Positions 21,950 through 31,635 of a stretch of DNA of 64,000 nt are shown here, one piece after another. The stretch is from assembly GCF_010111755.1 (NCBI RefSeq), contig NC_088953.1, positions 124,001 through 188,000 of the forward strand, in the 5' to 3' direction. The notes beneath the pieces are model-generated. The model was not told the DNA's origin and ran no database searches. It saw only the letters and a program-made list of their open reading frames with translations. The position numbers were made by a program, and so were the translations under genes. Positions within the stretch are counted from its first letter, which is position 1. Every line of letters starts with the position of its first letter. The DNA is from Nakaseomyces glabratus (taxonomy: Eukaryota > Ascomycota > Saccharomycetes > Saccharomycetales > Saccharomycetaceae).

Positions 21950-22561
21950 GACTACACGACGACTTACACGTCTGATGGGCACACGATCACCGAGGTAGTG
22001 TCGCACATCACCACTACTGATTCTGACGGGAAGACGGTAACGATCACCACCACGATGGCGTCGTTCGACCAGGTGGACGAGGGAGTGTTCACGTCGCCTG
22101 AGCCATACTCGCAGCCACCTGTTGTGACGAGCACAGTTACTGAGGATGACGGAAGCTCTAAGACGGTTGTGATCTCGTACTTCCCATCTGAGGGTGAGGA
22201 CGGAGTGACCCGCACTGGCACCACCACCATCTCCACCATCACACCTGCTGAGCAAGACTACACCACCACCATCACCTCCGATGGGCACACGATCACTGAG
22301 GTTGTGTCGCACATCACCACTACTGATTCTGACGGGAAGACGGTGACGATCACGACGACGATGGCGTCGTTCGCGCAGGTGGACGAGGGAGTGTTCACGT
22401 CGCCTGAGCCATACTCGCAGCTACCTGTTGTGACGAGCACAGTTACTGATGATGACGGAAGCTCGAAGACGGTTGTGATCTCGTACTTCCCATCTGAGGG
22501 TGAGGACGGAGTGACACGTACTGGGACGACGACGGTGTCGACGATCATTCCAGAGGAACCA
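21950..22561 (+). repeat. 306-bp in-frame tandem unit, 2 copies
   Basis: Units start at 21950 and 22256. The first carries many synonymous changes towards its end (codon choices such as ACC ACC ACC instead of ACG ACG ACG), while the second is near-identical to those of A and B. Confidence 0.95.
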
Positions 22562-25500
22562 GACTACACCACGACGATCGACAAGGACAACGGTGACTTC
22601 GAGACAGACCTCGTCTCCCACATCACCACGAAGGACTCCAACGGCAAGCCTACCACCATCGTCACCACGATCCCATTGAAGCCAAGTGATGGCGGGGAGG
22701 CGGACTACACCACGACGATCGACAAGGGCAACGGTGACTTCGAGACAGACCTCGTCTCCCACATCACCACGAAGGACTCCAACGGCAAGCCTACCACCAT
22801 CGTCACCACGATCCCATTGAAGCCAAGTGATGGCGGGGAGGCGGACTACACCACGACGATCGACAAGGGCAACGGTGACTTCGAGACAGACCTCGTCTCC
22901 CACATCACCACGAAGGACTCCAACGGCAAGCCTACCACCATCGTCACCACGATCCCATTGAAGCCAAGTGATGGCGGGGAGGCGGACTACACCACGACGA
23001 TCGACAAGGGCAACGGTGACTTCGAGACAGACCTCGTCTCCCACATCACCACGAAGGACTCCAACGGCAAGCCTACCACCATCGTCACCACGATCCCATT
23101 GAAGCCAAGTGATGGCGGGGAGGCGGACTACACCACGACGATCGACAAGGGCAACGGTGACTTCGAGACAGACCTCGTCTCCCACATCACCACGAAGGAC
23201 TCCAACGGCAAGCCTACCACCATCGTCACCACGATCCCATTGAAGCCAAGTGATGGCGGGGAGGCGGACTACACCACGACGATCGACAAGGGCAACGGTG
23301 ACTTCGAGACAGACCTCGTCTCCCACATCACCACGAAGGACTCCAACGGCAAGCCTACCACCATCGTCACCACGATCCCATTGAAGCCAAGTGATGGCGG
23401 GGAGGCGGACTACACCACGACGATCGACAAGGGCAACGGTGACTTCGAGACAGACCTCGTCTCCCACATCACCACGAAGGACTCCAACGGCAAGCCTACC
23501 ACCATCGTCACCACGATCCCATTGAAGCCAAGTGATGGCGGGGAGGCGGACTACACCACGACGATCGACAAGGGCAACGGTGACTTCGAGACAGACCTCG
23601 TCTCCCACATCACCACGAAGGACTCCAACGGCAAGCCTACCACCATCGTCACCACGATCCCATTGAAGCCAAGTGATGGCGGGGAGGCGGACTACACCAC
23701 GACGATCGACAAGGGCAACGGTGACTTCGAGACAGACCTCGTCTCCCACATCACCACGAAGGACTCCAACGGCAAGCCTACCACCATCGTCACCACGATC
23801 CCATTGAAGCCAAGTGATGGCGGGGAGGCGGACTACACCACGACGATCGACAAGGGCAACGGTGACTTCGAGACAGACCTCGTCTCCCACATCACCACGA
23901 AGGACTCCAACGGCAAGCCTACCACCATCGTCACCACGATCCCATTGAAGCCAAGTGATGGCGGGGAGGCGGACTACACCACGACGATCGACAAGGGCAA
24001 CGGTGACTTCGAGACAGACCTCGTCTCCCACATCACCACGAAGGACTCCAACGGCAAGCCTACCACCATCGTCACCACGATCCCATTGAAGCCAAGTGAT
24101 GGCGGGGAGGCGGACTACACCACGACGATCGACAAGGGCAACGGTGACTTCGAGACAGACCTCGTCTCCCACATCACCACGAAGGACTCCAACGGCAAGC
24201 CTACCACCATCGTCACCACGATCCCATTGAAGCCAAGTGATGGCGGGGAGGCGGACTACACCACGACGATCGACAAGGGCAACGGTGACTTCGAGACAGA
24301 CCTCGTCTCCCACATCACCACGAAGGACTCCAACGGCAAGCCTACCACCATCGTCACCACGATCCCATTGAAGCCAAGTGATGGCGGGGAGGCGGACTAC
24401 ACCACGACGATCGACAAGGGCAACGGTGACTTCGAGACAGACCTCGTCTCCCACATCACCACGAAGGACTCCAACGGCAAGCCTACCACCATCGTCACCA
24501 CGATCCCATTGAAGCCAAGTGATGGCGGGGAGGCGGACTACACCACGACGATCGACAAGGGCAACGGTGACTTCGAGACAGACCTCGTCTCCCACATCAC
24601 CACGAAGGACTCCAACGGCAAGCCTACCACCATCGTCACCACGATCCCATTGAAGCCAAGTGATGGCGGGGAGGCGGACTACACCACGACGATCGACAAG
24701 GGCAACGGTGACTTCGAGACAGACCTCGTCTCCCACATCACCACGAAGGACTCCAACGGCAAGCCTACCACCATCGTCACCACGATCCCATTGAAGCCAA
24801 GTGATGGCGGGGAGGCGGACTACACCACGACGATCGACAAGGGCAACGGTGACTTCGAGACAGACCTCGTCTCCCACATCACCACGAAGGACTCCAACGG
24901 CAAGCCTACCACCATCGTCACCACGATCCCATTGAAGCCAAGTGATGGCGGGGAGGCGGACTACACCACGACGATCGACAAGGGCAACGGTGACTTCGAG
25001 ACAGACCTCGTCTCCCACATCACCACGAAGGACTCCAACGGCAAGCCTACCACCATCGTCACCACGATCCCATTGAAGCCAAGTGATGGCGGGGAGGCGG
25101 ACTACACCACGACGATCGACAAGGGCAACGGTGACTTCGAGACAGACCTCGTCTCCCACATCACCACGAAGGACTCCAACGGCAAGCCTACCACCATCGT
25201 CACCACGATCCCATTGAAGCCAAGTGATGGCGGGGAGGCGGACTACACCACGACGATCGACAAGGGCAACGGTGACTTCGAGACAGACCTCGTCTCCCAC
25301 ATCACCACGAAGGACTCCAACGGCAAGCCTACCACCATCGTCACCACGATCCCATTGAAGCCAAGTGATGGCGGGGAGGCGGACTACACCACGACGATCG
25401 ACAAGGGCAACGGTGACTTCGAGACAGACCTCGTCTCCCACATCACCACGAAGGACTCCAACGGCAAGCCTACCACCATCGTCACCACGATCCCATTGAA

Positions 25501-26509
25501 GCCAAGTGATGGCGGGGAGGCGGACTACACCACGACGATCGACAAGGGCAACGGTGACTTCGAGACAGACCTCGTCTCCCACATCACCACGAAGGACTCC
25601 AACGGCAAGCCTACCACCATCGTCACCACGATCCCATTGAAGCCAAGTGATGGCGGGGAGGCGGACTACACCACGACGATCGACAAGGGCAACGGTGACT
25701 TCGAGACAGACCTCGTCTCCCACATCACCACGAAGGACTCCAACGGCAAGCCTACCACCATCGTCACCACGATCCCATTGAAGCCAAGTGATGGCGGGGA
25801 GGCGGACTACACCACGACGATCGACAAGGGCAACGGTGACTTCGAGACAGACCTCGTCTCCCACATCACCACGAAGGACTCCAACGGCAAGCCTACCACC
25901 ATCGTCACCACGATCCCATTGAAGCCAAGTGATGGCGGGGAGGCGGACTACACCACGACGATCGACAAGGGCAACGGTGACTTCGAGACAGACCTCGTCT
26001 CCCACATCACCACGAAGGACTCCAACGGCAAGCCTACCACCATCGTCACCACGATCCCATTGAAGCCAAGTGATGGCGGGGAGGCGGACTACACCACGAC
26101 GATCGACAAGGGCAACGGTGACTTCGAGACAGACCTCGTCTCCCACATCACCACGAAGGACTCCAACGGCAAGCCTACCACCATCGTCACCACGATCCCA
26201 TTGAAGCCAAGTGATGGCGGGGAGGCGGACTACACCACGACGATCGACAAGGGCAACGGTGACTTCGAGACAGACCTCGTCTCCCACATCACCACGAAGG
26301 ACTCCAACGGCAAGCCTACCACCATCGTCACCACGATCCCATTGAAGCCAAGTGATGGCGGGGAGGCGGACTACACCACGACGATCGACAAGGGCAACGG
26401 TGACTTCGAGACAGACCTCGTCTCCCACATCACCACGAAGGACTCCAACGGCAAGCCTACCACCATCGTCACCACGATCCCATTGAAGCCAAGTGATGGC
26501 GGGGAGGCC
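22562..26509 (+). repeat. 141-bp SHITT megasatellite, 28 copies
   Basis: 3948 bp, exactly 28 periods of 141 bp (47 aa each, Asp-Tyr start, SHITT core). The first copy has one recognised change (GAC for GGC, giving KDNG). Copies 2-28 appear identical base for base by eye. The period is a multiple of three and reading frame is preserved throughout. Expected effect is an extension of the wall stalk by about 1316 residues. Confidence 0.96.
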
Positions 26510-26734
26510 GACTACACCTCTGTGTTTGTCTCTGATGGACACACCATTACTAAGATTGTTACGCATGTGACCACCACGGACTCCCTTGGCCACACAGTTG
26601 TGCTATCCTCTACGTACCTGACTTACGACCGTGTGGACGACGGTGCGGTGTTCTACTCTCCTAGTGTGTCTGTGTCGTCTAACGTTTCTCGTTCAGTAGA
26701 CACCTCTATGGTGCCTACTGGTGGTTCTGGTGTT

Positions 26735-27452
26735 AGCTCTGGTCCTAGCTCTGGTCCTAGCTCTGCTCCTAGCTCTGCTCCTAGATCTATTTCTAGCTCC
26801 ATTTCTAGCTCCAACTCGAGACCTAGTTCCAATCCTACCGGCTCCAATTCTAGTTCGAAGCCTAGCTCTAATCCTGGTGGTTCTAACGGTAATACCAATG
26901 GTGGTTCTAACTCTGGTTCTAACTCTGGTACTAACTCTGGCTCCAACTCTGGCTCCAACTCAGCTTCCAACTCTGGCTCTAACAGTGGTACCAAGCCTGG
27001 TTCCAACTCTGGTTCCAACTCTGGTTCCAACTCTGGTTCCAATGCTGGCTCCAATGCTGGCTCCAATGCTGGCTCCAATGCTGGCTCCAATGCTGGCTCC
27101 AATGCTGGCTCTAACAGTGGTACCAAGCCTGGTTCTAATTCAGGTTCTAACTCTGGCTCTAATGCTGGCTCCAACTCTGGCTCTAACAGTGGTACCAATT
27201 CAGGTACTAACTCTGGTTCCAACTCTGGTTCCAACTCTGGCTCCAATGCTGGCTCTAATGCTGGCTCCAACTCTGGCTCTAACAGTGGTACCAATTCAGG
27301 TACTAACTCTGGCTCCAATGCTGGCTCTAATGCTGGCTCCAACTCTGGCTCTAACAGTGGTACCAATTCAGGTACTAACTCTGGTTCCAATGCTGGCTCC
27401 AACTCTGGCTCCAACTCTGGCTCTAACTCTGGCTCCAACTCTGGCTCCAACT
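26735..27452 (+). repeat. Low-complexity Ser/Pro and Ser/Asn/Gly stalk repeat
   Basis: Four Ser-Ser-Gly/Ala-Pro units, then Ser-Asn-Ser/Ala-Gly units. It includes a higher-order repeat in which a block with two consecutive Thr-containing units ([12 protein letters not shown]) recurs three times at about 27180-27385. Confidence 0.88.
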
Positions 27453-27607
27453 CTGCGTCTGCTGTCAGAGGTGGTTCGGGTAGCGGAGCAGCCACTGTTT
27501 CAGTCAGTTCTTCATACATTGGGTCTGTGTTCCATGGTGAAGCTGCACAGAGCGGTGCCAACTTTGTTTCCTTTGCTATTGCAGGACTGGTCATGGCGCT
27601 GTTCTAA

Positions 27608-28698
27608 GCATGCGACAGTTGTATGCAGACATGCTTTCCTGCAAAGCTTAGTTTTTGTTCGTTATATTTAGACTTTTTATCCTTAGTGGGTAGGATTAGC
27701 CCTATCCTCTGTTGAAGAATGTATATTAAATTAATTTAAGATCTCTGAAATGTTGCTAGTCTTTTTTTGTACTGAAGCACATAATGATTTATGCTTCATT
27801 TATGTGCCTCGTCAATTACACTACTCAATGATTTAGTACAAAGTTTGATTTCTAATCGTATAACAGAAACACTGCCATTTAATGCAATCCATACTTACAG
27901 GTCCTTTTCTTGACTGACAATCGAAGCTCCCTGTTATGACTCTATCGGTTATGGTAGTAGTTTAGCAGCTTGTAACGTATATGTTGTCTTAGCGTTAAGG
28001 GTTGGCTAGATCCACTCAATACAAACTTAACCTGGCTATATAAAGAACCGAAAAGTATCGGGTGTATAGTTTTATTTCCAATTGTAATTATTTGCATATC
28101 AACATCATCTTGCCTATATTATATTTCTTGGCTATTAGTTTGGATTGAACGTTGGATCAAGAATCTACGATAGTAGAACTGAAAAGCAACAACAATGTGG
28201 GTGAATTACGCAGCACATGCACCGATACAGACTGAGCTATAAAACAATGTCATACACTGGCCAGTAAATCTATATCCCTTAGCAGTAGGTTCATGGGGTC
28301 ATGCTAAAACATGCACAACGGACATATCTGATATAGCTCACATTATAAAGTAAGGAGTTATTTACACGGCTGTTATCTAAATGATTCTGATTAAACGCCA
28401 ATTTTGCAATACTGTAGTACCATTATAATGTCACTACTGTATAGTTGCTATTCCTCAACTACACTGATATTGACTGTTGATTTATTTCATTGATTTTAGA
28501 TTTTATAGGCTCTTATATCTAATATTAAAGAACCTTCACCGGATCCCAGCGCGAGAGCCTCGCGGAGAGATCATCTATTGTAAGGCAACAATGACAAACT
28601 CAGTTATAAAATACAGTTACCAACTATCCGGTGCTGGTAGACAGAAAGCTAACCAGATATATCGTATTGCATTGTCCATTTCCTGATGTGCGCTTGGC
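27608..28698. other. Intergenic, adhesin C to F-box-like gene
   Basis: The first 55 bp match the 3' flanks of adhesins A and B, then similarity ends. The boundary between the adhesin cluster and the core chromosome lies here. It contains a TATATAAAG at 28037-28045 followed 150 bp later by a 15-codon open frame (28195), and a perfect 6-bp hairpin (CGCGAG, loop AGC, CTCGCG) at 28550-28564. No gene is supported. Confidence 0.65.
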
Positions 28699-29646
28699 AT
28701 GAATCTCCCAATAGAAATTACACTGCGAATTATAGATCAATATCCCTGCCAAATAAGAACTCTTAACACATATTACCATAGGCTAGTCAATGATATTTAC
28801 TATTCCAAATGTGAGCCCTATCTAGTTCGATTGTCTTATGAAACTAAAAATGCATTAATATCATATGTGAGAAGTATGGATAGCTGGAGGAAGGAGAGTA
28901 GAAAGCTTCTAGCCACTGACCGCCTTCCACTTGGCAATCATGAATATCTCAATGACTCTTGGTTCATCATATACAATATCCTGATATGTGGTATTGTAAA
29001 GCCAGTCAACTATTGCATTGCTAGTTCGGGATCAATACAATTAATCAGTCCTCTTTCACATAAACTTTCATTGTCTGTGGCCGCAATACTACCCGGGAGT
29101 TATACAGTTTATGCCTATTTCAAAATACGGCAAAGAACCTCATTAAGATATATCCCAAAAGTTTGTACTGCAATTGATAAAAACCATACACTTTCAGCAC
29201 CTATTAATATTCATGAACTGATATATTCTGATTATGGAGATGAAGTTAATGGCATATTCCTTGTCAGACTAGGCCAGCATAAAGTGAGTGAGCTTGATAC
29301 ACCTGCGATAATACTTGAGTCATATTTCGAAGATACCCATCTTCAGAACAAGATTCTAGAAAACAAGGAGATCGAGATACTAGGATACAAGCTCTGTTTA
29401 TTCAAGCATGGATCTGGTTTACTAGCAAGGAAAGTATGCTTGTCAGAAGAAATGATCCCTTTTAATTACTGGGAACAAATATACTGCTTATCTTTAATGA
29501 GAAAAAGGTTACAAAACGAGTCACATAGAGATCACATATCCTATGAATATAATAAGGAAGTACTTTCTGTATTAAGAAAAAGGCTGCGCTGTGGGGTGTA
29601 TGGCATTAGTTTTACTGAACGGAGACCTACAAAAGATTTGGATTAG
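28699..29646 (+). CDS. F-box-like protein, possible UCC1 (YLR224W) relative
   Basis: 315 aa. Residues 2-38 (NLPIEITLRIIDQYP and following) read as a short F-box: a Leu-Pro start, amphipathic helices and a terminal tyrosine-rich helix. If so the protein would bind Skp1 and bring a substrate to an SCF ubiquitin ligase. The rest has no motif I can name. The next gene is BUR2 (YLR226W) and then a UPC2/ECM22 (YLR228C) homologue, and S. cerevisiae has the F-box gene UCC1 (YLR224W) at the matching place, so orthology to UCC1 (which targets citrate synthase Cit2) is a reasonable guess from synteny. The sequence alone does not prove it. The start ATG is the first in frame. Confidence 0.6.
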   Translation: MNLPIEITLRIIDQYPCQIRTLNTYYHRLVNDIYYSKCEPYLVRLSYETKNALISYVRSMDSWRKESRKLLATDRLPLGNHEYLNDSWFIIYNILICGIVKPVNYCIASSGSIQLISPLSHKLSLSVAAILPGSYTVYAYFKIRQRTSLRYIPKVCTAIDKNHTLSAPINIHELIYSDYGDEVNGIFLVRLGQHKVSELDTPAIILESYFEDTHLQNKILENKEIEILGYKLCLFKHGSGLLARKVCLSEEMIPFNYWEQIYCLSLMRKRLQNESHRDHISYEYNKEVLSVLRKRLRCGVYGISFTERRPTKDLD

Positions 29647-30299
29647 AATGAAAAACAGAATGGGGCACTCTTGATGTATTATCCGGCTAATCAAAGTATG
29701 GAATACAAAAGCAGGAGGTCTATGAGTTATAAATTTTGAATCATTTATTGTAGAGAAACAAATGGAAGAAGCACATAACTTCTTCATTCATTGTCCAATT
29801 ACATACATACTTTTATAGAGGTGGGTCTGATAGCGAAGCTATTGAACAACCATAACTACCGACTTAAATCTATTTTTTTATGTTTCATTGAGCTACATTT
29901 CAGATGAAACGATGGTGAATTAGCTAACGGTTGGTTCAATAGAGAGTGCTTATTATCATCACTCTATACTAGCTGATACTCTGCAGCACAGATTTCTGGA
30001 AGAGCAGACTGACCGGTGAATTGGAATATTCAATTAACTATAGAAACGATGGTAGTAATGTGGATAAGTTCATGAATTGGCAGAACTAGCTAAAGGAATA
30101 TCTATAAAATTGCCATATCATCTATTTGTGCTGCAGGTTGCTCTGTTTCAAGAAGAAAGACTTTCAACATCTTTACTGTGGAAAACTGGAGCCCGTATTT
30201 CATTTTTTTGAATAAGCAAATCGAGGACATATTACCAGGACTTGACTACTCTGTCAATGGCTGGTTTTGATCTAGCACACTAACATTTCTGTATAAATA
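29647..30299. other. Intergenic, F-box-like gene to BUR2
   Basis: 653 bp of AT-rich sequence between two same-strand genes. It should hold the BUR2 promoter. No clear element was recognised apart from scattered TATA-like sequence. Confidence 0.5.
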
Positions 30300-31373
30300 A
30301 TGGATGAACAGACAGGAACCTTTAATCCGCGAGTACTTTGGCCAGATGTAATAAGGTTACCGCAAAATAGATGGATTTTTACCTGCAAAGAGATTATTGA
30401 TAGACTTGGGACAGATGTGCATAAAACCGCTGAAATGAAGAAGTTGATGGAAAAATGTCTCATGTATCTTTACTTCATGAAGAAATCGTTGAACTTATTT
30501 GACTACACATATGTCGAAGCCTCAATATTATTTTTTAGATATTGGTATTACTATGGACTGTCATATAACTTATTAGACAGTATACATATCTCCCAGGCTA
30601 TTTTGGTTACAGCTTGTAAAACAATGGAGAATAATAGACCCATCGATGCTTACGTTAAGTCAACGTGTGAGTTTGTAACAATACATAAGATACCAGTTGG
30701 AAATGCCGGACCAAGGCCAAACATGGATAAACTGAAGTGGGAGTTCAGAGATAGATTGGTGAAGAATGAGAAGAAACTACTCTGTCAATTTGGGTTTGAT
30801 TTCAATGATGGTGTTGGAAATGCACGTGAGCTAATTGAAGAAATATTTAGCGGCTTTTATCGATTTAATAGAGATGATATTCTTCCAGATGAATTCAAAA
30901 AAACTGCTTTCCCTAAAATTCTGCAGGAGTCCAGAATGTTTATTGTACAGGGAATGACTCAGCCAGTGACTCTGCTCTGTGATGGCTACAAGTTTGTTGT
31001 GATGAGTCTTATATATTGTGGACTAGAATACAAAAGACTTGTAGATAAAAACTTCAGGTACCCAAAAAATTTTTTCTCTCGAGTTCTTCTCCCTTCACTG
31101 AAATTCAATACACAAGAACTTGTGGAAACATTTATGGATTATCGCATTTTGGAAGATAATTTTTTTGATCTAAAGAGTAATAAAGGAAGTAAATTGCATA
31201 TTTCAGAGGAAATGATAAGGAATATAACGGACGAAGACAACGATTTCTGCCATAGCAATGAAGAATTGTTTGATTATGAACATATTAGAGAAGGTAACGT
31301 CAGTAAGGAATTTATGGAACACATTCAATCAAAAGTAGACGCAATGTACGAGAAATACAAAACGAAGGTCTAG
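30300..31373 (+). CDS. BUR2: Bur2, cyclin subunit of the Bur1/Sgv1 CDK
   Basis: 357 aa. The N-terminal half reads as a cyclin box: a Trp-containing first helix (NRWIFTCKEIIDRLG, residues about 22-36), a second helix with LMEKCLMYLYFMKK, then a motif FRYWYYYGLSYN typical of transcriptional cyclins. Bur2 partners with the kinase Bur1/Sgv1, the yeast P-TEFb/CDK9-like kinase that promotes elongation through Rpb1 CTD and Spt5 phosphorylation and is needed for H2B ubiquitination and H3K4 methylation. S. cerevisiae Bur2 is slightly longer (395 aa as I recall). Position next to the UPC2/ECM22 homologue matches S. cerevisiae chromosome XII. It converges on UPC2, with 262 bp between stops. Confidence 0.85.
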   Translation: MDEQTGTFNPRVLWPDVIRLPQNRWIFTCKEIIDRLGTDVHKTAEMKKLMEKCLMYLYFMKKSLNLFDYTYVEASILFFRYWYYYGLSYNLLDSIHISQAILVTACKTMENNRPIDAYVKSTCEFVTIHKIPVGNAGPRPNMDKLKWEFRDRLVKNEKKLLCQFGFDFNDGVGNARELIEEIFSGFYRFNRDDILPDEFKKTAFPKILQESRMFIVQGMTQPVTLLCDGYKFVVMSLIYCGLEYKRLVDKNFRYPKNFFSRVLLPSLKFNTQELVETFMDYRILEDNFFDLKSNKGSKLHISEEMIRNITDEDNDFCHSNEELFDYEHIREGNVSKEFMEHIQSKVDAMYEKYKTKV

Positions 31374-31635
31374 TTAATAATCATGCATATTATCAATTTT
31401 TAGTTGTCTAAATAGTATATATACAATAATAAGACAACATTTTCATTTGGTATTCAGTATCTTTCCGTTAGACAAGTTGATTTCAAACTGACCTAGGCCA
31501 TTTATACGCTTCAAGACTGTTACAAAAATGGCTTGATATATCATCAAAACATTAAATTCTCAAATAATAGTAATATCAACGTACAGTATACCATAAATGT
31601 ATCTTTGAAAGAACTACAAAAGAACAATAAACTCA

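Larger units (their letters stand above)
20687..27607 (+). pseudogene. Adhesin C: giant SHITT-megasatellite adhesin, broken by two frameshifts near the N-terminus
   Basis: A signal peptide frame starts at 20687 ([12 protein letters not shown]) and matches adhesin B. At about 20903-20912 homology moves to the +1 frame (GGPGYFFTYHGG is there, while the original frame hits TAA at 20963-20965). At about 21040-21060 it moves back, and from there one frame is open to the stop at 27605-27607 (2181 aa from the internal Met at 21062). Total would be about 2300 aa. The shifts are compensating (+1 then -1 or equivalent), which fits either a recent pseudogene or two sequencing or assembly errors. A protein from 21062 alone would lack a signal peptide. 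The N-domain is diverged from A and B and has extra cysteines. Two 306-bp and 28 141-bp units, the cap, stalk and GPI tail follow and are near-identical to A and B. Confidence 0.85.

Noticed and set aside
22421..26593. A 1390-codon open frame on the minus strand through the repeat array
   Set aside because: It is a by-product of a stop-free frame in a 141-bp unit repeated in multiples of three. The product is the same peptide over and over with no start context or domain.
28550..28564. Perfect 6-bp GC hairpin as a possible terminator
   Set aside because: Yeast polymerase II does not use hairpin terminators, and no T-run or gene end is next to it.
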